Positions 1 through 7,355 of a stretch of DNA of 64,000 nt are shown piece by piece; position 1 is the stretch's first letter, and each line of letters opens with the position of its first letter. The notes beneath the pieces were generated by a model. It worked only from the letters and a program-made list of their open reading frames with translations, made no database searches and was not told the DNA's origin. Source of the stretch: Anaerococcus vaginimassiliensis (lineage in GTDB: Bacteria; Bacillota; Clostridia; Tissierellales; Peptoniphilaceae); contig NZ_LR130844.1 in assembly GCF_900626155.1 (NCBI RefSeq), positions 600,191 through 664,190 of the forward strand, read 5' to 3'. Made by a program: the position numbers and the translations under genes.

Positions 1-589
1 TTTTTTGCTCTTTTTCTTCGATGCTTGTTAGAATAGCTGCTCTTTGTTTGAGGATATCGTACTTTTCTTTTAACAAGCCAGATACCTTGTTCAAGTCATC
101 ACTAGAAAGAAGACCACCTGCGATTCTTACCATGTTTAAATAGTTTTCTTCGATTTCACGACGTTTAAACATAGCCTTCTCATTTAGTTCAGCTCTCTTC
201 TCATCAGTATCAGCCTCATCTAGATTTTTATAAATATCATTTAGTTCATCAAGCTCTGTGTGATACTTTGGAAACTGACTTGGGATTTTCTTTATCATAT
301 CGAGCATGTAGGCTGGAGCCATATCCTCGATTGTCTTTCCATAATAAAGAGTTGTTCCTTCTGTTTGATCGTATATTTGTAGGAGAGTTCTACCAAAGGT
401 TGATTTACCACAACCAGATTCTCCTACAAGTCCTAGAGTTTCACCTTGGTATATATCCAAAGTTATAGATTCGTTAGCGTGAACGTATTCTCCTGGGCCC
501 TTGTCAAAGAAGGATTTTTTCTTAAGAGGGAAATATTTTTTTAAGTTTCTTATTTTAAATAAGACTTTTTTCTCATCGTTAGTTTGCAT
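1..589 (-). CDS. oppF: Oligopeptide ABC transporter ATPase OppF (partial)
   Basis: This is the N-terminal 196 residues of the second ATPase of a peptide importer; the rest runs off the window. It starts at the ATG whose first base is 589 and overlaps the end of oppD by 11 bases. Walker A (GESGCGKST) is at residues 56-64. In normal OppF proteins the Q-loop (IFQDP) follows about 40-50 residues after Walker A. Here the sequence from about residue 100 to the window edge is instead a charged helical stretch (KYHTELDELNDIY..., then KEKYDILKQRAAIL). This looks like a large insertion between Walker A and the Q-loop. Family assignment rests on Walker A and on being the last gene of oppBCDF. Confidence 0.88.
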   Translation of the reverse strand, partial: MQTNDEKKVLFKIRNLKKYFPLKKKSFFDKGPGEYVHANESITLDIYQGETLGLVGESGCGKSTFGRTLLQIYDQTEGTTLYYGKTIEDMAPAYMLDMIKKIPSQFPKYHTELDELNDIYKNLDEADTDEKRAELNEKAMFKRREIEENYLNMVRIAGGLLSSDDLNKVSGLLKEKYDILKQRAAILTSIEEKEQK

Positions 590-1580
590 TTTCTTCCCTC
601 TCCTTTCTATTTGGATAATGGCATCTGATCTTTTGGTTCTCATTTACAGAAACAAGATCAGGCATTTCTTCTATACATTTTTTGGTAGCAAACTTACACC
701 TATCAGCAAACTTACATCCTTTTGGCAAGTTTAGTGGGTGTGGTACGCTTCCTGGTATTATATCTAATCTCTCATTCCTATCTGATGTTATAGATGGAAT
801 TGAATTTAGTAGTGCAACAGTATATGGGTGGTTATAATCTGTTATATCGTGTTTAAAGATAAACTCTACTGGAGATTGCTCTACGATTTGCCCACAATAC
901 ATTACAGCTACTTCATCTGCCATTTGATTTATAACTCCTAAATCGTGAGTTATAAATAAGATTGAAGTTCCAGCTTTTTCCTTTAGATCATTCATTAACC
1001 TAAGTATTTGGGCTTGGATTGTAACATCTAGGGCGGTTGTTGGCTCGTCAGCTATAAGAAGTTTTGGTTCGCAAGCAAGAGCCATGGCAATCATAACCCT
1101 TTGGTTCATACCACCAGATAACTCAAATGGATATTGTTTAGCCACAACATGTGGGTTTGGGATTTTAACTGAAGCAAGAAGTTCCTCACATCTTTGGGCA
1201 GCTTCTTTTTTGTTCATTCCCCTATGAAGCATCAAAACTTCTGATATTTGTTTTTCGACTGTAAATACAGGGTTTAGAGAGCTCATTGGCTCTTGGAATA
1301 TCATAGAGATAGCATTTCCTCTGATATGTTCCATTTGACTAGTTTTATATTCTGATATTTTTTCTCCATCAAATATAATCTCACCGTCATAAATTCTTTG
1401 GTTAGATTCAAATAGTTGAAGGATACTCATAGCAGTTTGACTCTTTCCAGATCCACTTTCTCCAACAAGACCCAAGGTCTTTCCAGCATCGACTGTAAAT
1501 GATACGTCATTTACAGCCTTTATAAGACCACGTCTTGTTTCAAAGTAGGTGTGGAGATTTTTTATTTCTAATAAGCTCAT
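579..1580 (-). CDS. oppD: Oligopeptide ABC transporter ATPase OppD
   Basis: This is one of the two cytoplasmic ATPases that power peptide import through OppB/OppC. The 333 residues include Walker A (GESGSGKSQT), the Q-loop (IFQEPMSSLNPV), the signature LSGGMNQRV and Walker B (LLIADEPTTALD). They end with the C-terminal oligopeptide/dipeptide transporter domain, with a cysteine-rich stretch (CKFADRCKFATKKC) typical of OppD. Length is normal for the family. It lies 8 bases after oppC and overlaps oppF, so the four genes are co-transcribed. Unlike oppC and oppF it shows no obvious insertion. Confidence 0.95.
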   Translation of the reverse strand: MSLLEIKNLHTYFETRRGLIKAVNDVSFTVDAGKTLGLVGESGSGKSQTAMSILQLFESNQRIYDGEIIFDGEKISEYKTSQMEHIRGNAISMIFQEPMSSLNPVFTVEKQISEVLMLHRGMNKKEAAQRCEELLASVKIPNPHVVAKQYPFELSGGMNQRVMIAMALACEPKLLIADEPTTALDVTIQAQILRLMNDLKEKAGTSILFITHDLGVINQMADEVAVMYCGQIVEQSPVEFIFKHDITDYNHPYTVALLNSIPSITSDRNERLDIIPGSVPHPLNLPKGCKFADRCKFATKKCIEEMPDLVSVNENQKIRCHYPNRKEREENAN

Positions 1581-1588
1581 AATTTCAC

Positions 1589-3556
1589 CTATCTCTCATT
1601 TGCTCTTGGGTCGATGGCATCTCTTAGGGCGTCACCGATTAGGTTTACAGAAAATGATGTTAAGAATACTGCAAGTGCTGGGAATACCCATCTCCACCAG
1701 TAAGTATTTAATACGTCTGATGATTGAGCTGCAGTTAACATATTACCCCAAGAAGGAGTTGGTTCTTGTACACCAAAACCTAGGAAGGATAAACCTGATT
1801 CTGTTAGTAGGTTTCCTGCGTATCCTATAGTTGCATTTACTATTACTATTGAAAGAATATTTGGGAAGATGTGTTTGATCATAATAGACCAATCCTTAAC
1901 TCCCAAAGCTCTAGCTGCTGTTATATAGTCACGTTCTCTTTCTGCTAGGATTTGTCCACGAACAAGACGGGCAAGACCAGTCCATCCGAGTAGTCCTAGA
2001 AGGATCATAACCATTGTTATCCTTTGTTCCTGGCTTGCTCCTGGTGGGAGTAGAGCTGATAGAGAAATTAGCATTGGATAGAATGGGAATGATGCCACTA
2101 TCTCTGAAAATCTCATAAGTACATTGTCTAATTTTCCACCGACAAAACCTGATACCATACCTATAACAACACCCAAAACTATTTGGATAATAGTTGAAAT
2201 TAGGGAAATAACCATAGTCATCTTTCCACCATGGATAAGTCTTGTAAATATATCACGTCCTTGGTCATCTGAACCAAACCTAAATCCATTTAGTCCCCAA
2301 GTGTGAACCTTACCTTCTTTATCAACTGCATAGTTGTTAAAGTAAGAAGAATAAATTTGATCGAATTCTCCTTCTGGAGTTTCTAGCTCACCGTAGTTAT
2401 CAATACCCCATTGGTACATCTTGCCTTTTTCATCTAAAGCTGTAAGAACTGATCCACTAGCTTTTATATCAACCAAAGGACTTTCAAACTCAGGAATGTT
2501 ATCTCCAGTTAGTTTGTCTCTAGCTGGACCCCAAACATAAAGTTTGCCATCTTCAGCTATAACAGCTGCTGTAGAGTTTGTTAGGGCAACCTTCTTAGCC
2601 TTTACTTTTCCTGTCTTAAGTTCTTCTGGCATTTGAGTATCTAGTTCTGATCCCATAACTCCAAGAAGTCTAACAGATCCATTGTCCATCAAAGCTAACA
2701 TATTGATTGGATTTGTAGCAAAGTCTACAACCTTACCTTGGATATCTGATGGAAGAAGGTTTAGCCTACTTGCTAGAGTTGAACCCCAAACAATTAGGTT
2801 ATGTTTTTTTGTAAGGACTGCAGAATATTGAACACCTGCACCTAGTTTTTCTATTCCTTCTTCTTTTATTTTTGATTCATCCATTGGTGGGGCTTGGTTT
2901 TGTTGGAATGATTTATTACCCCAACCGTATATTTCATTATCTTCAGTTGCAAAAATTATATGTCTATCACCTGCTGCTATATCGGTTACTTTTTTGTTTT
3001 CAAGAGCTTCCTTAGCTTTTTCAGGTATCTCTAGAACCTTATCTTCATTATCTGATCCCCAGACATAAACATTTCCTTCTTTTGTTAATCCTGCTGAGAA
3101 AGTATTTCCTATAACAATTTTCTCAACACCTTCTTTTTCAAGATCAGAAGGATAATTCATATAAGCTCCACCTGGAGCAACGTTAGTTAAGTTTCCTTGG
3201 GAATAGTATTGGTTAAACGGAAGAAGCTTGCTTCCAACAAACACTACAAGAACAATAGCTACAAAAAGCACAAGTCCTATAACTCCTAGTGGGTTTCTAA
3301 AGTAGTTTCTAACAGCTACCTTTCCTGGAGACATAATCGCTTCTTCTTTTAGCTTGTCATTCTCATCTTCTTTTCTAGGTCCATTGTCTACATTTTTATT
3401 TTCAGAGTGGATTAGCTCATCCTCTCCCTTGTTATCATAAGGTGTATTAGGTTTTTCACTAAAATCTTCACCCTTAGAAAAGGTAAAGGCTCTTAGAAAC
3501 AAGTCTTTCAAAAAGCTTCCATATGATTTAAAAGATTTCTTAAAAGTTCTATTCAT
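1589..3556 (-). CDS. oppC: OppC permease with inserted RCC1-like beta-propeller
   Basis: This inner-membrane permease of the oligopeptide importer is 655 residues long; OppC is usually about 300. Residues 1-85 are a charged cytoplasmic N-tail and 89-108 are TM1 (OppC_N-like). Residues about 143-424 form seven spaced RCC1-type repeats ending VYVWG (163), IYGWG (209), LIVWG (254), VRLLG (295), LYVWG (339), MYQWG (380) and VHTWG (417). The ordinary OppC core resumes at FGSDDQGRD (427-435) with the remaining membrane segments and the EAA loop (AARALGVKDWSIMIKHIFPN). The propeller therefore sits in the extracytoplasmic loop after TM1. The reading frame is open throughout, so this is a true fusion and not an assembly join. 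Confidence 0.93.
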   Translation of the reverse strand: MNRTFKKSFKSYGSFLKDLFLRAFTFSKGEDFSEKPNTPYDNKGEDELIHSENKNVDNGPRKEDENDKLKEEAIMSPGKVAVRNYFRNPLGVIGLVLFVAIVLVVFVGSKLLPFNQYYSQGNLTNVAPGGAYMNYPSDLEKEGVEKIVIGNTFSAGLTKEGNVYVWGSDNEDKVLEIPEKAKEALENKKVTDIAAGDRHIIFATEDNEIYGWGNKSFQQNQAPPMDESKIKEEGIEKLGAGVQYSAVLTKKHNLIVWGSTLASRLNLLPSDIQGKVVDFATNPINMLALMDNGSVRLLGVMGSELDTQMPEELKTGKVKAKKVALTNSTAAVIAEDGKLYVWGPARDKLTGDNIPEFESPLVDIKASGSVLTALDEKGKMYQWGIDNYGELETPEGEFDQIYSSYFNNYAVDKEGKVHTWGLNGFRFGSDDQGRDIFTRLIHGGKMTMVISLISTIIQIVLGVVIGMVSGFVGGKLDNVLMRFSEIVASFPFYPMLISLSALLPPGASQEQRITMVMILLGLLGWTGLARLVRGQILAERERDYITAARALGVKDWSIMIKHIFPNILSIVIVNATIGYAGNLLTESGLSFLGFGVQEPTPSWGNMLTAAQSSDVLNTYWWRWVFPALAVFLTSFSVNLIGDALRDAIDPRANER

Positions 3557-3557
3557 C

Positions 3558-4520
3558 TTAGGCCTCCAATTGAACTCTTGGATCTACAAGAGCATAGCCT
3601 ACATCCATTATCAAGTTTCCAAGAAGAGTAAGCACTGCATAAAACATTGATAAAGCAAGGATTACATTGTAATCTTGGGCCATAACAGCCATAATCAATT
3701 CATTACCAATTCCTCTAAATGAGAAAATCCTCTCTGTAATAGCTGATCCTGAAAACATTCCAAGTACAGCCCAAGTTAAGGCAGTAACTACTGGAATAAG
3801 AGCATTTCTAAAGGCGTGAGAATAAACTATTGTCTTCTCCTTTAGTCCCTTACTTCTTGCAGTTCTAATATAATCTTGGTCTAAGGCATCTAGCATTGAG
3901 TTTCTAACATATCTTGACAAGGATGCTAATGATCCAATAGTTAGAGTTGCCGTTGGAAGAACTAAGTATTTCACCCATTCTCCAAAGGTGTTTTCTCTTG
4001 GCATACCGTTTGCTGGAAGCCATTTTAATCTAAATGCAAATATAAATATTAATATAAGTCCTATGAAAAATACTGGAATAGATAAACCAACTAGGGTGAG
4101 AGTCTGACTTATCTTATCAAACGCCCCTCCCTTGTGCGTGGCACTCCTTATTCCTATAAGCACCGAAAGCACAAATGATAAAATTATAGAACCTATATTT
4201 AAAAATATAGTGTTTTTTAACGGTTCAGCCAAATACTCAGAAACAGGTCTTCTAACTCTGATAGATTCACCCAAATCTCCCTTGAGAGTTCTACCTAGCC
4301 ATCTAACATATTGTTCTGGAAGTGACTTATCGAGTCCATATCTTTGTTGAAGAGTCTTGTATAGATCTTCTTGTTCTTGCTTAGTCATACGAGTGTTTTG
4401 TGGCATCATCGCCTTAATCGGATCACCTGGCATCGCTTTTGAAAAAGCAAAAAGCATAATAGATATAATCAGAGCAACGGGTATTAAATTTATAATTCTC
4501 TTAACTATATAACGAAACAT
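3558..4520 (-). CDS. oppB: Oligopeptide ABC transporter permease OppB
   Basis: This is the first permease of the peptide importer, 320 residues, standard length. It has the N-terminal OppB signature (MFRYIVKRIINLIPV), six predicted membrane segments and the EAA motif region (RTARSKGLKEKTIVYSHAFRNALIPV) that docks onto the ATPases. The minus-strand sequence AGGAAGG lies before the ATG. It ends one base before oppC. It is the promoter-proximal gene of oppBCDF, with its own promoter at about 4639-4667, downstream of the oppA terminator. Confidence 0.95.
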   Translation of the reverse strand: MFRYIVKRIINLIPVALIISIMLFAFSKAMPGDPIKAMMPQNTRMTKQEQEDLYKTLQQRYGLDKSLPEQYVRWLGRTLKGDLGESIRVRRPVSEYLAEPLKNTIFLNIGSIILSFVLSVLIGIRSATHKGGAFDKISQTLTLVGLSIPVFFIGLILIFIFAFRLKWLPANGMPRENTFGEWVKYLVLPTATLTIGSLASLSRYVRNSMLDALDQDYIRTARSKGLKEKTIVYSHAFRNALIPVVTALTWAVLGMFSGSAITERIFSFRGIGNELIMAVMAQDYNVILALSMFYAVLTLLGNLIMDVGYALVDPRVQLEA

Positions 4521-4638
4521 ATCTTCCCTTCCTATTTTTCTATACCATTGAGATTAATTATCTAACTAAAGTTTATTGATAAATATGTATTTATAAAGTA
4601 TAGAATGAAAATCTCAACATATAATTTTTATTAGTTAC

Positions 4639-4667
4639 ATATTATAATATTAATGGCTTTTTGTCAA
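4639..4667 (-). promoter_or_regulatory. Promoter for oppBCDF in the 4521-4851 gap
   Basis: On the minus strand TTGACA (4667-4662) is followed after 17 bases by TAATAT (4644-4639). A TATAAT alternative at 4646-4641 gives a 15-base spacer. The leader downstream contains a perfect 8-base inverted repeat (TTGAGATT at 4548-4555, AATCTCAA at 4610-4617) of unknown role. Apart from these and the oppA terminator nothing else is seen in this 331-base gap. Confidence 0.6.
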
Positions 4668-4810
4668 CCATTACCCTCATACAAATACTAAAATTTAGGT
4701 TATGTAAAGGTTATTTTTTATTCGGAATTTCCAGAATATTTATACATCAATATTCAAAAAATACTCATTTTTTATCTATGTTTTAACTAAAATTTCAATA
4801 TTTTTATATC

Positions 4811-4840
4811 AAGAAAAAAGGCTCACTCTCGTGAGCCAAT
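4811..4840 (-). terminator. Intrinsic terminator after oppA
   Basis: A perfect 7-bp stem (GGCTCAC 4820-4826, GTGAGCC 4831-4837) with a four-base loop is followed on the minus strand by a run of six T. It lies 15 bases after the oppA stop and separates oppA from oppBCDF, so the binding protein can be made in excess of the membrane complex. Confidence 0.88.
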
Positions 4841-4851
4841 TTTTAACTTAC

Positions 4852-7032
4852 TTATTTTTCTAAAGTAATAGCGTTAATTTGGTATTCTGATGGCCATACT
4901 GGTGTATTTATATCAAAACCTTTAACTCTCTTTGTATAACCTGTGTGATATTGGTTAGCATATAGTGGAATTTCTGGTAGATAATCATTGTACCAAAGTT
5001 CGAATTCTTCCCAATTATCTAGGTATTCTTCTTTCTTGTCTGGAGCTGTTCTACGTAGCTTAACTGTGATTTCATCTGCCTTAGGATCATTTGTCCTTGT
5101 CTTGTTGTCAGATCCTTCAGAGTGATATTGATACCATGGATCAAATGGTGTACCAAAGCCTGTTCCCATGTTGAAGGCTGTATATTCTGGATCTTCTTCT
5201 GGGAATGTGTAGTAGTTTAGAAGTGTTGAGAATGAACCTGCTGTTACGTTATATTCCATACCAACTTGTTTAGCGTTGTTTGGAACTTGGTTAGAAATTA
5301 ATGTTGTAATTGGAGATTCATCAGAACCGTATTGGTTTACTACAAGTTTCTTGCCATTTTCATCGTATCTATAGTAGTCAAATCCATCTGGGTTAGATGA
5401 GAACATTTCATCAGCTTTAGCCTTATCCCATGGAGTTGTACCATCAGATTCAAATTTGAATGGAGTTTTATCTAATAGTTCGTTAGCTTGCTCAAGGTTC
5501 ATTTGATAGTTAACTAGCTTACCTTCTAGGTCTGCTCCTCTTTCTTTGTACATCCATTGGCTTGTACCATACATACCGTTTGTTACAACACCGTAACCAC
5601 CAGCATATGATTGAACGAAGCTGTTTCTGTCCATCAAGTGAGCTATAGCTTGTCTAACTTCTTTATATTTTGTTGTTCCTCTATCTGTTAAGAAGGTCAC
5701 GTTTCCATAACCATTTCTTTCATAAGTGTTAAATCCACCTATTGTTCCCTTATCAGCAGCTTCTCTTATTCTATCTATTGCACCACCGTCAGCTTCTTCT
5801 TCCCAAATGTCGATATCGCCGTTTTCTAGTAAGTCTACTGCGATCTTTTGGTTTACTACTTGAAGGATAACATGTGGAATTGTAGCTTTTTCGCCTTTGA
5901 AGTTTCCAGCATAGTTTTCATTTAAGCTTAATTTAACCATGTTATTTGAGTAAGAATCAAACTTATAAGGACCTGATACTACTGATGGGTTAACTCTGTA
6001 TTCGTTAACTTCTTTAAGCATAGCTTCGTCGATTAATTGTTGAGTTGGATCTACATCTCCTTCTTTACGAGCTTCAAGATCTGCAATTGCTGCTTCATTT
6101 TCTTTTTTAGTTTCTTCGTATTCAGCCTTATCTTCTTCTGTTGCATCAGCTTCTGGAGCTGGATAGTTTTCTTCAAAATCTGCTTTTTGTTTTTCAATTT
6201 GTTTATCAAGACCTTCAGTATAAGCTTTTTTATCTTCTTCTGTTGGAGTGTATCCGTCTTTTGCAACTAGCTTGTTACCTTCTTTTGATACAGCCAAGTT
6301 TTCACTTAGGGCATGCATTGGAAGTGGAGCTTGGGCAAGAAGCGATGCTTCTTCATAATATGGAAGGAATGATGCGTCAATTGTTACTTTAAATGTTAAA
6401 TCATCAACCTTTTCAAGTCCTTCAAATACATCAGATTCACCTTTCTTGTAAGCCTCGTATCCTTTAGCAGAATCATGACCTATAGTTGTTGATCCTGTAA
6501 GCTTTGAGTATTCTGGGTGAGTGTGTAGGAGTGATCCGAATAAATAGTCATCTGCTGTTACAGGTTCACCATCAGACCATTTTAGACCGTCTTTTAGTTT
6601 GAAAGTAACTGTTTTTGATCCATCTGCATTTTCTTCAGATTTTGGATCTTCTGCAAGGATAGTTTTGTTATTTACCCACTCGCCGCCTTCATCCTGAACT
6701 ACAGTTTGGTAACCGTTGTTTCCTTCGATACCCATGTATCTTCTTACCTTAACGTCTCCTGCGTTGTTAGTCCATCCACCTAGGAAGTCACCATTTAGCT
6801 CGCCAAGACCTACTACTAGAGTATCATCAGCTGTTTGTGATTCGAAATCTTCTGCAGATTGGTCTTCACCTTCTGTGCCTTCTGCTGCTTCGCCTTCTGT
6901 TTTATCTTCAGTTTTTGTATCAGCGTCTTTGTTATCAGTTTTGTTGTCTTTATTTTCTCCACCACCACAAGCAACTAGTGTACTTGCAAGACCTAGAGCC
7001 ATTAATGAAGAAAAAACTCTTTTCATTTTCAT
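4852..7032 (-). CDS. oppA: Oligopeptide-binding lipoprotein OppA
   Basis: This extracellular solute-binding lipoprotein (SBP_bac_5 family) delivers peptides to OppBC. The signal peptide ends in a lipobox STLVAC with Cys22, followed by an acidic linker to about residue 65. The SBP_bac_5 core includes TVTFKLKDGLKWSDGEPVTADDYLFG. At 726 residues it is longer than the usual 540-600. Much of the excess is residues 262-327, a charged, Glu/Lys-rich stretch predicted to be coiled-coil (DKQIEKQKADFEENYPAP and onward). The ATG at 7032 is preceded by AGGGGG; the in-frame ATG at 7026 is an alternative. It has its own promoter and terminator. Confidence 0.95.
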   Translation of the reverse strand: MKMKRVFSSLMALGLASTLVACGGGENKDNKTDNKDADTKTEDKTEGEAAEGTEGEDQSAEDFESQTADDTLVVGLGELNGDFLGGWTNNAGDVKVRRYMGIEGNNGYQTVVQDEGGEWVNNKTILAEDPKSEENADGSKTVTFKLKDGLKWSDGEPVTADDYLFGSLLHTHPEYSKLTGSTTIGHDSAKGYEAYKKGESDVFEGLEKVDDLTFKVTIDASFLPYYEEASLLAQAPLPMHALSENLAVSKEGNKLVAKDGYTPTEEDKKAYTEGLDKQIEKQKADFEENYPAPEADATEEDKAEYEETKKENEAAIADLEARKEGDVDPTQQLIDEAMLKEVNEYRVNPSVVSGPYKFDSYSNNMVKLSLNENYAGNFKGEKATIPHVILQVVNQKIAVDLLENGDIDIWEEEADGGAIDRIREAADKGTIGGFNTYERNGYGNVTFLTDRGTTKYKEVRQAIAHLMDRNSFVQSYAGGYGVVTNGMYGTSQWMYKERGADLEGKLVNYQMNLEQANELLDKTPFKFESDGTTPWDKAKADEMFSSNPDGFDYYRYDENGKKLVVNQYGSDESPITTLISNQVPNNAKQVGMEYNVTAGSFSTLLNYYTFPEEDPEYTAFNMGTGFGTPFDPWYQYHSEGSDNKTRTNDPKADEITVKLRRTAPDKKEEYLDNWEEFELWYNDYLPEIPLYANQYHTGYTKRVKGFDINTPVWPSEYQINAITLEK

Positions 7033-7074
7033 TGGTTTTCCCCCTAAAAAATTAAGTAACTTTTATTTTTATAT

Positions 7075-7103
7075 ATTTTAACTCAATAAATTAGTTTTGT
7101 CAA
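7075..7103 (-). promoter_or_regulatory. oppA promoter
   Basis: On the minus strand TTGACA (7103-7098), a 17-base spacer and TAAAAT (7080-7075) precede oppA by about 40 bases. This is a near-consensus housekeeping sigma promoter. It shows that oppA is transcribed separately from the amidase gene upstream. Confidence 0.85.
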
Positions 7104-7144
7104 GACTCATAAGTTATTTTATACACCGTTAAGAATTTTTATTC

Positions 7145-7245
7145 TTTAAATTGTCTTGTTATAGCTATTGGGCTTGACCTCTTGAAATAAGATACAGGTA
7201 ATTTAAGCGTGATAAAGCAGTAATAAGCTAAAAAGACAATTTAAG
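7145..7245. repeat. Unassigned fold-back element upstream of oppA
   Basis: The region 7033-7355 contains no gene. A 13-base inverted repeat (TTTAAATTGTCTT at 7145-7157 against AAGACAATTTAAG at 7233-7245, one G-T pair) encloses shorter nested complementary segments: TAGCT 7162-7166 with AGCTA 7226-7230, GCTT 7172-7175 with AAGC 7205-7208, and ACCT with AGGT. It lies upstream of the oppA promoter, so it is not part of the oppA leader. It could be a small RNA, a miniature mobile element relic or chance in AT-rich DNA. Confidence 0.35.
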
Positions 7246-7315
7246 GAAACCTTTGCATATTTAATCATTTTATTTGTTTTTTAACCCATATTTTTATTTT
7301 TTATGTTATATAATA

Positions 7316-7346
7316 TAAAAAAAGAACCTAGCTAAGGCTAAGTTCC
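7316..7346 (-). terminator. Terminator after the cell-wall amidase gene
   Basis: Stem GAACCTAGC (7324-7332) pairs with GCTAAGTTC (7337-7345) with one mismatch and a four-base loop. On the minus strand a T-rich tract follows it. It lies 10 bases after the amidase stop codon. Confidence 0.7.
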
Positions 7347-7355
7347 ATTGATTAC

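Noticed and set aside
1589-3556. oppC as an artefactual fusion of two genes
   Set aside because: The repeats are inserted inside the permease fold with canonical sequence on both sides in one frame, which a simple misassembly would not give.
6037-6270. Open frames on both strands across the OppA coiled-coil region
   Set aside because: Shadow frames of the Glu/Lys-rich insert, with no RBS or family resemblance.
7145-7245. oppA riboswitch
   Set aside because: The element lies upstream of the clear oppA promoter (7075-7103), so it is not in the oppA mRNA.
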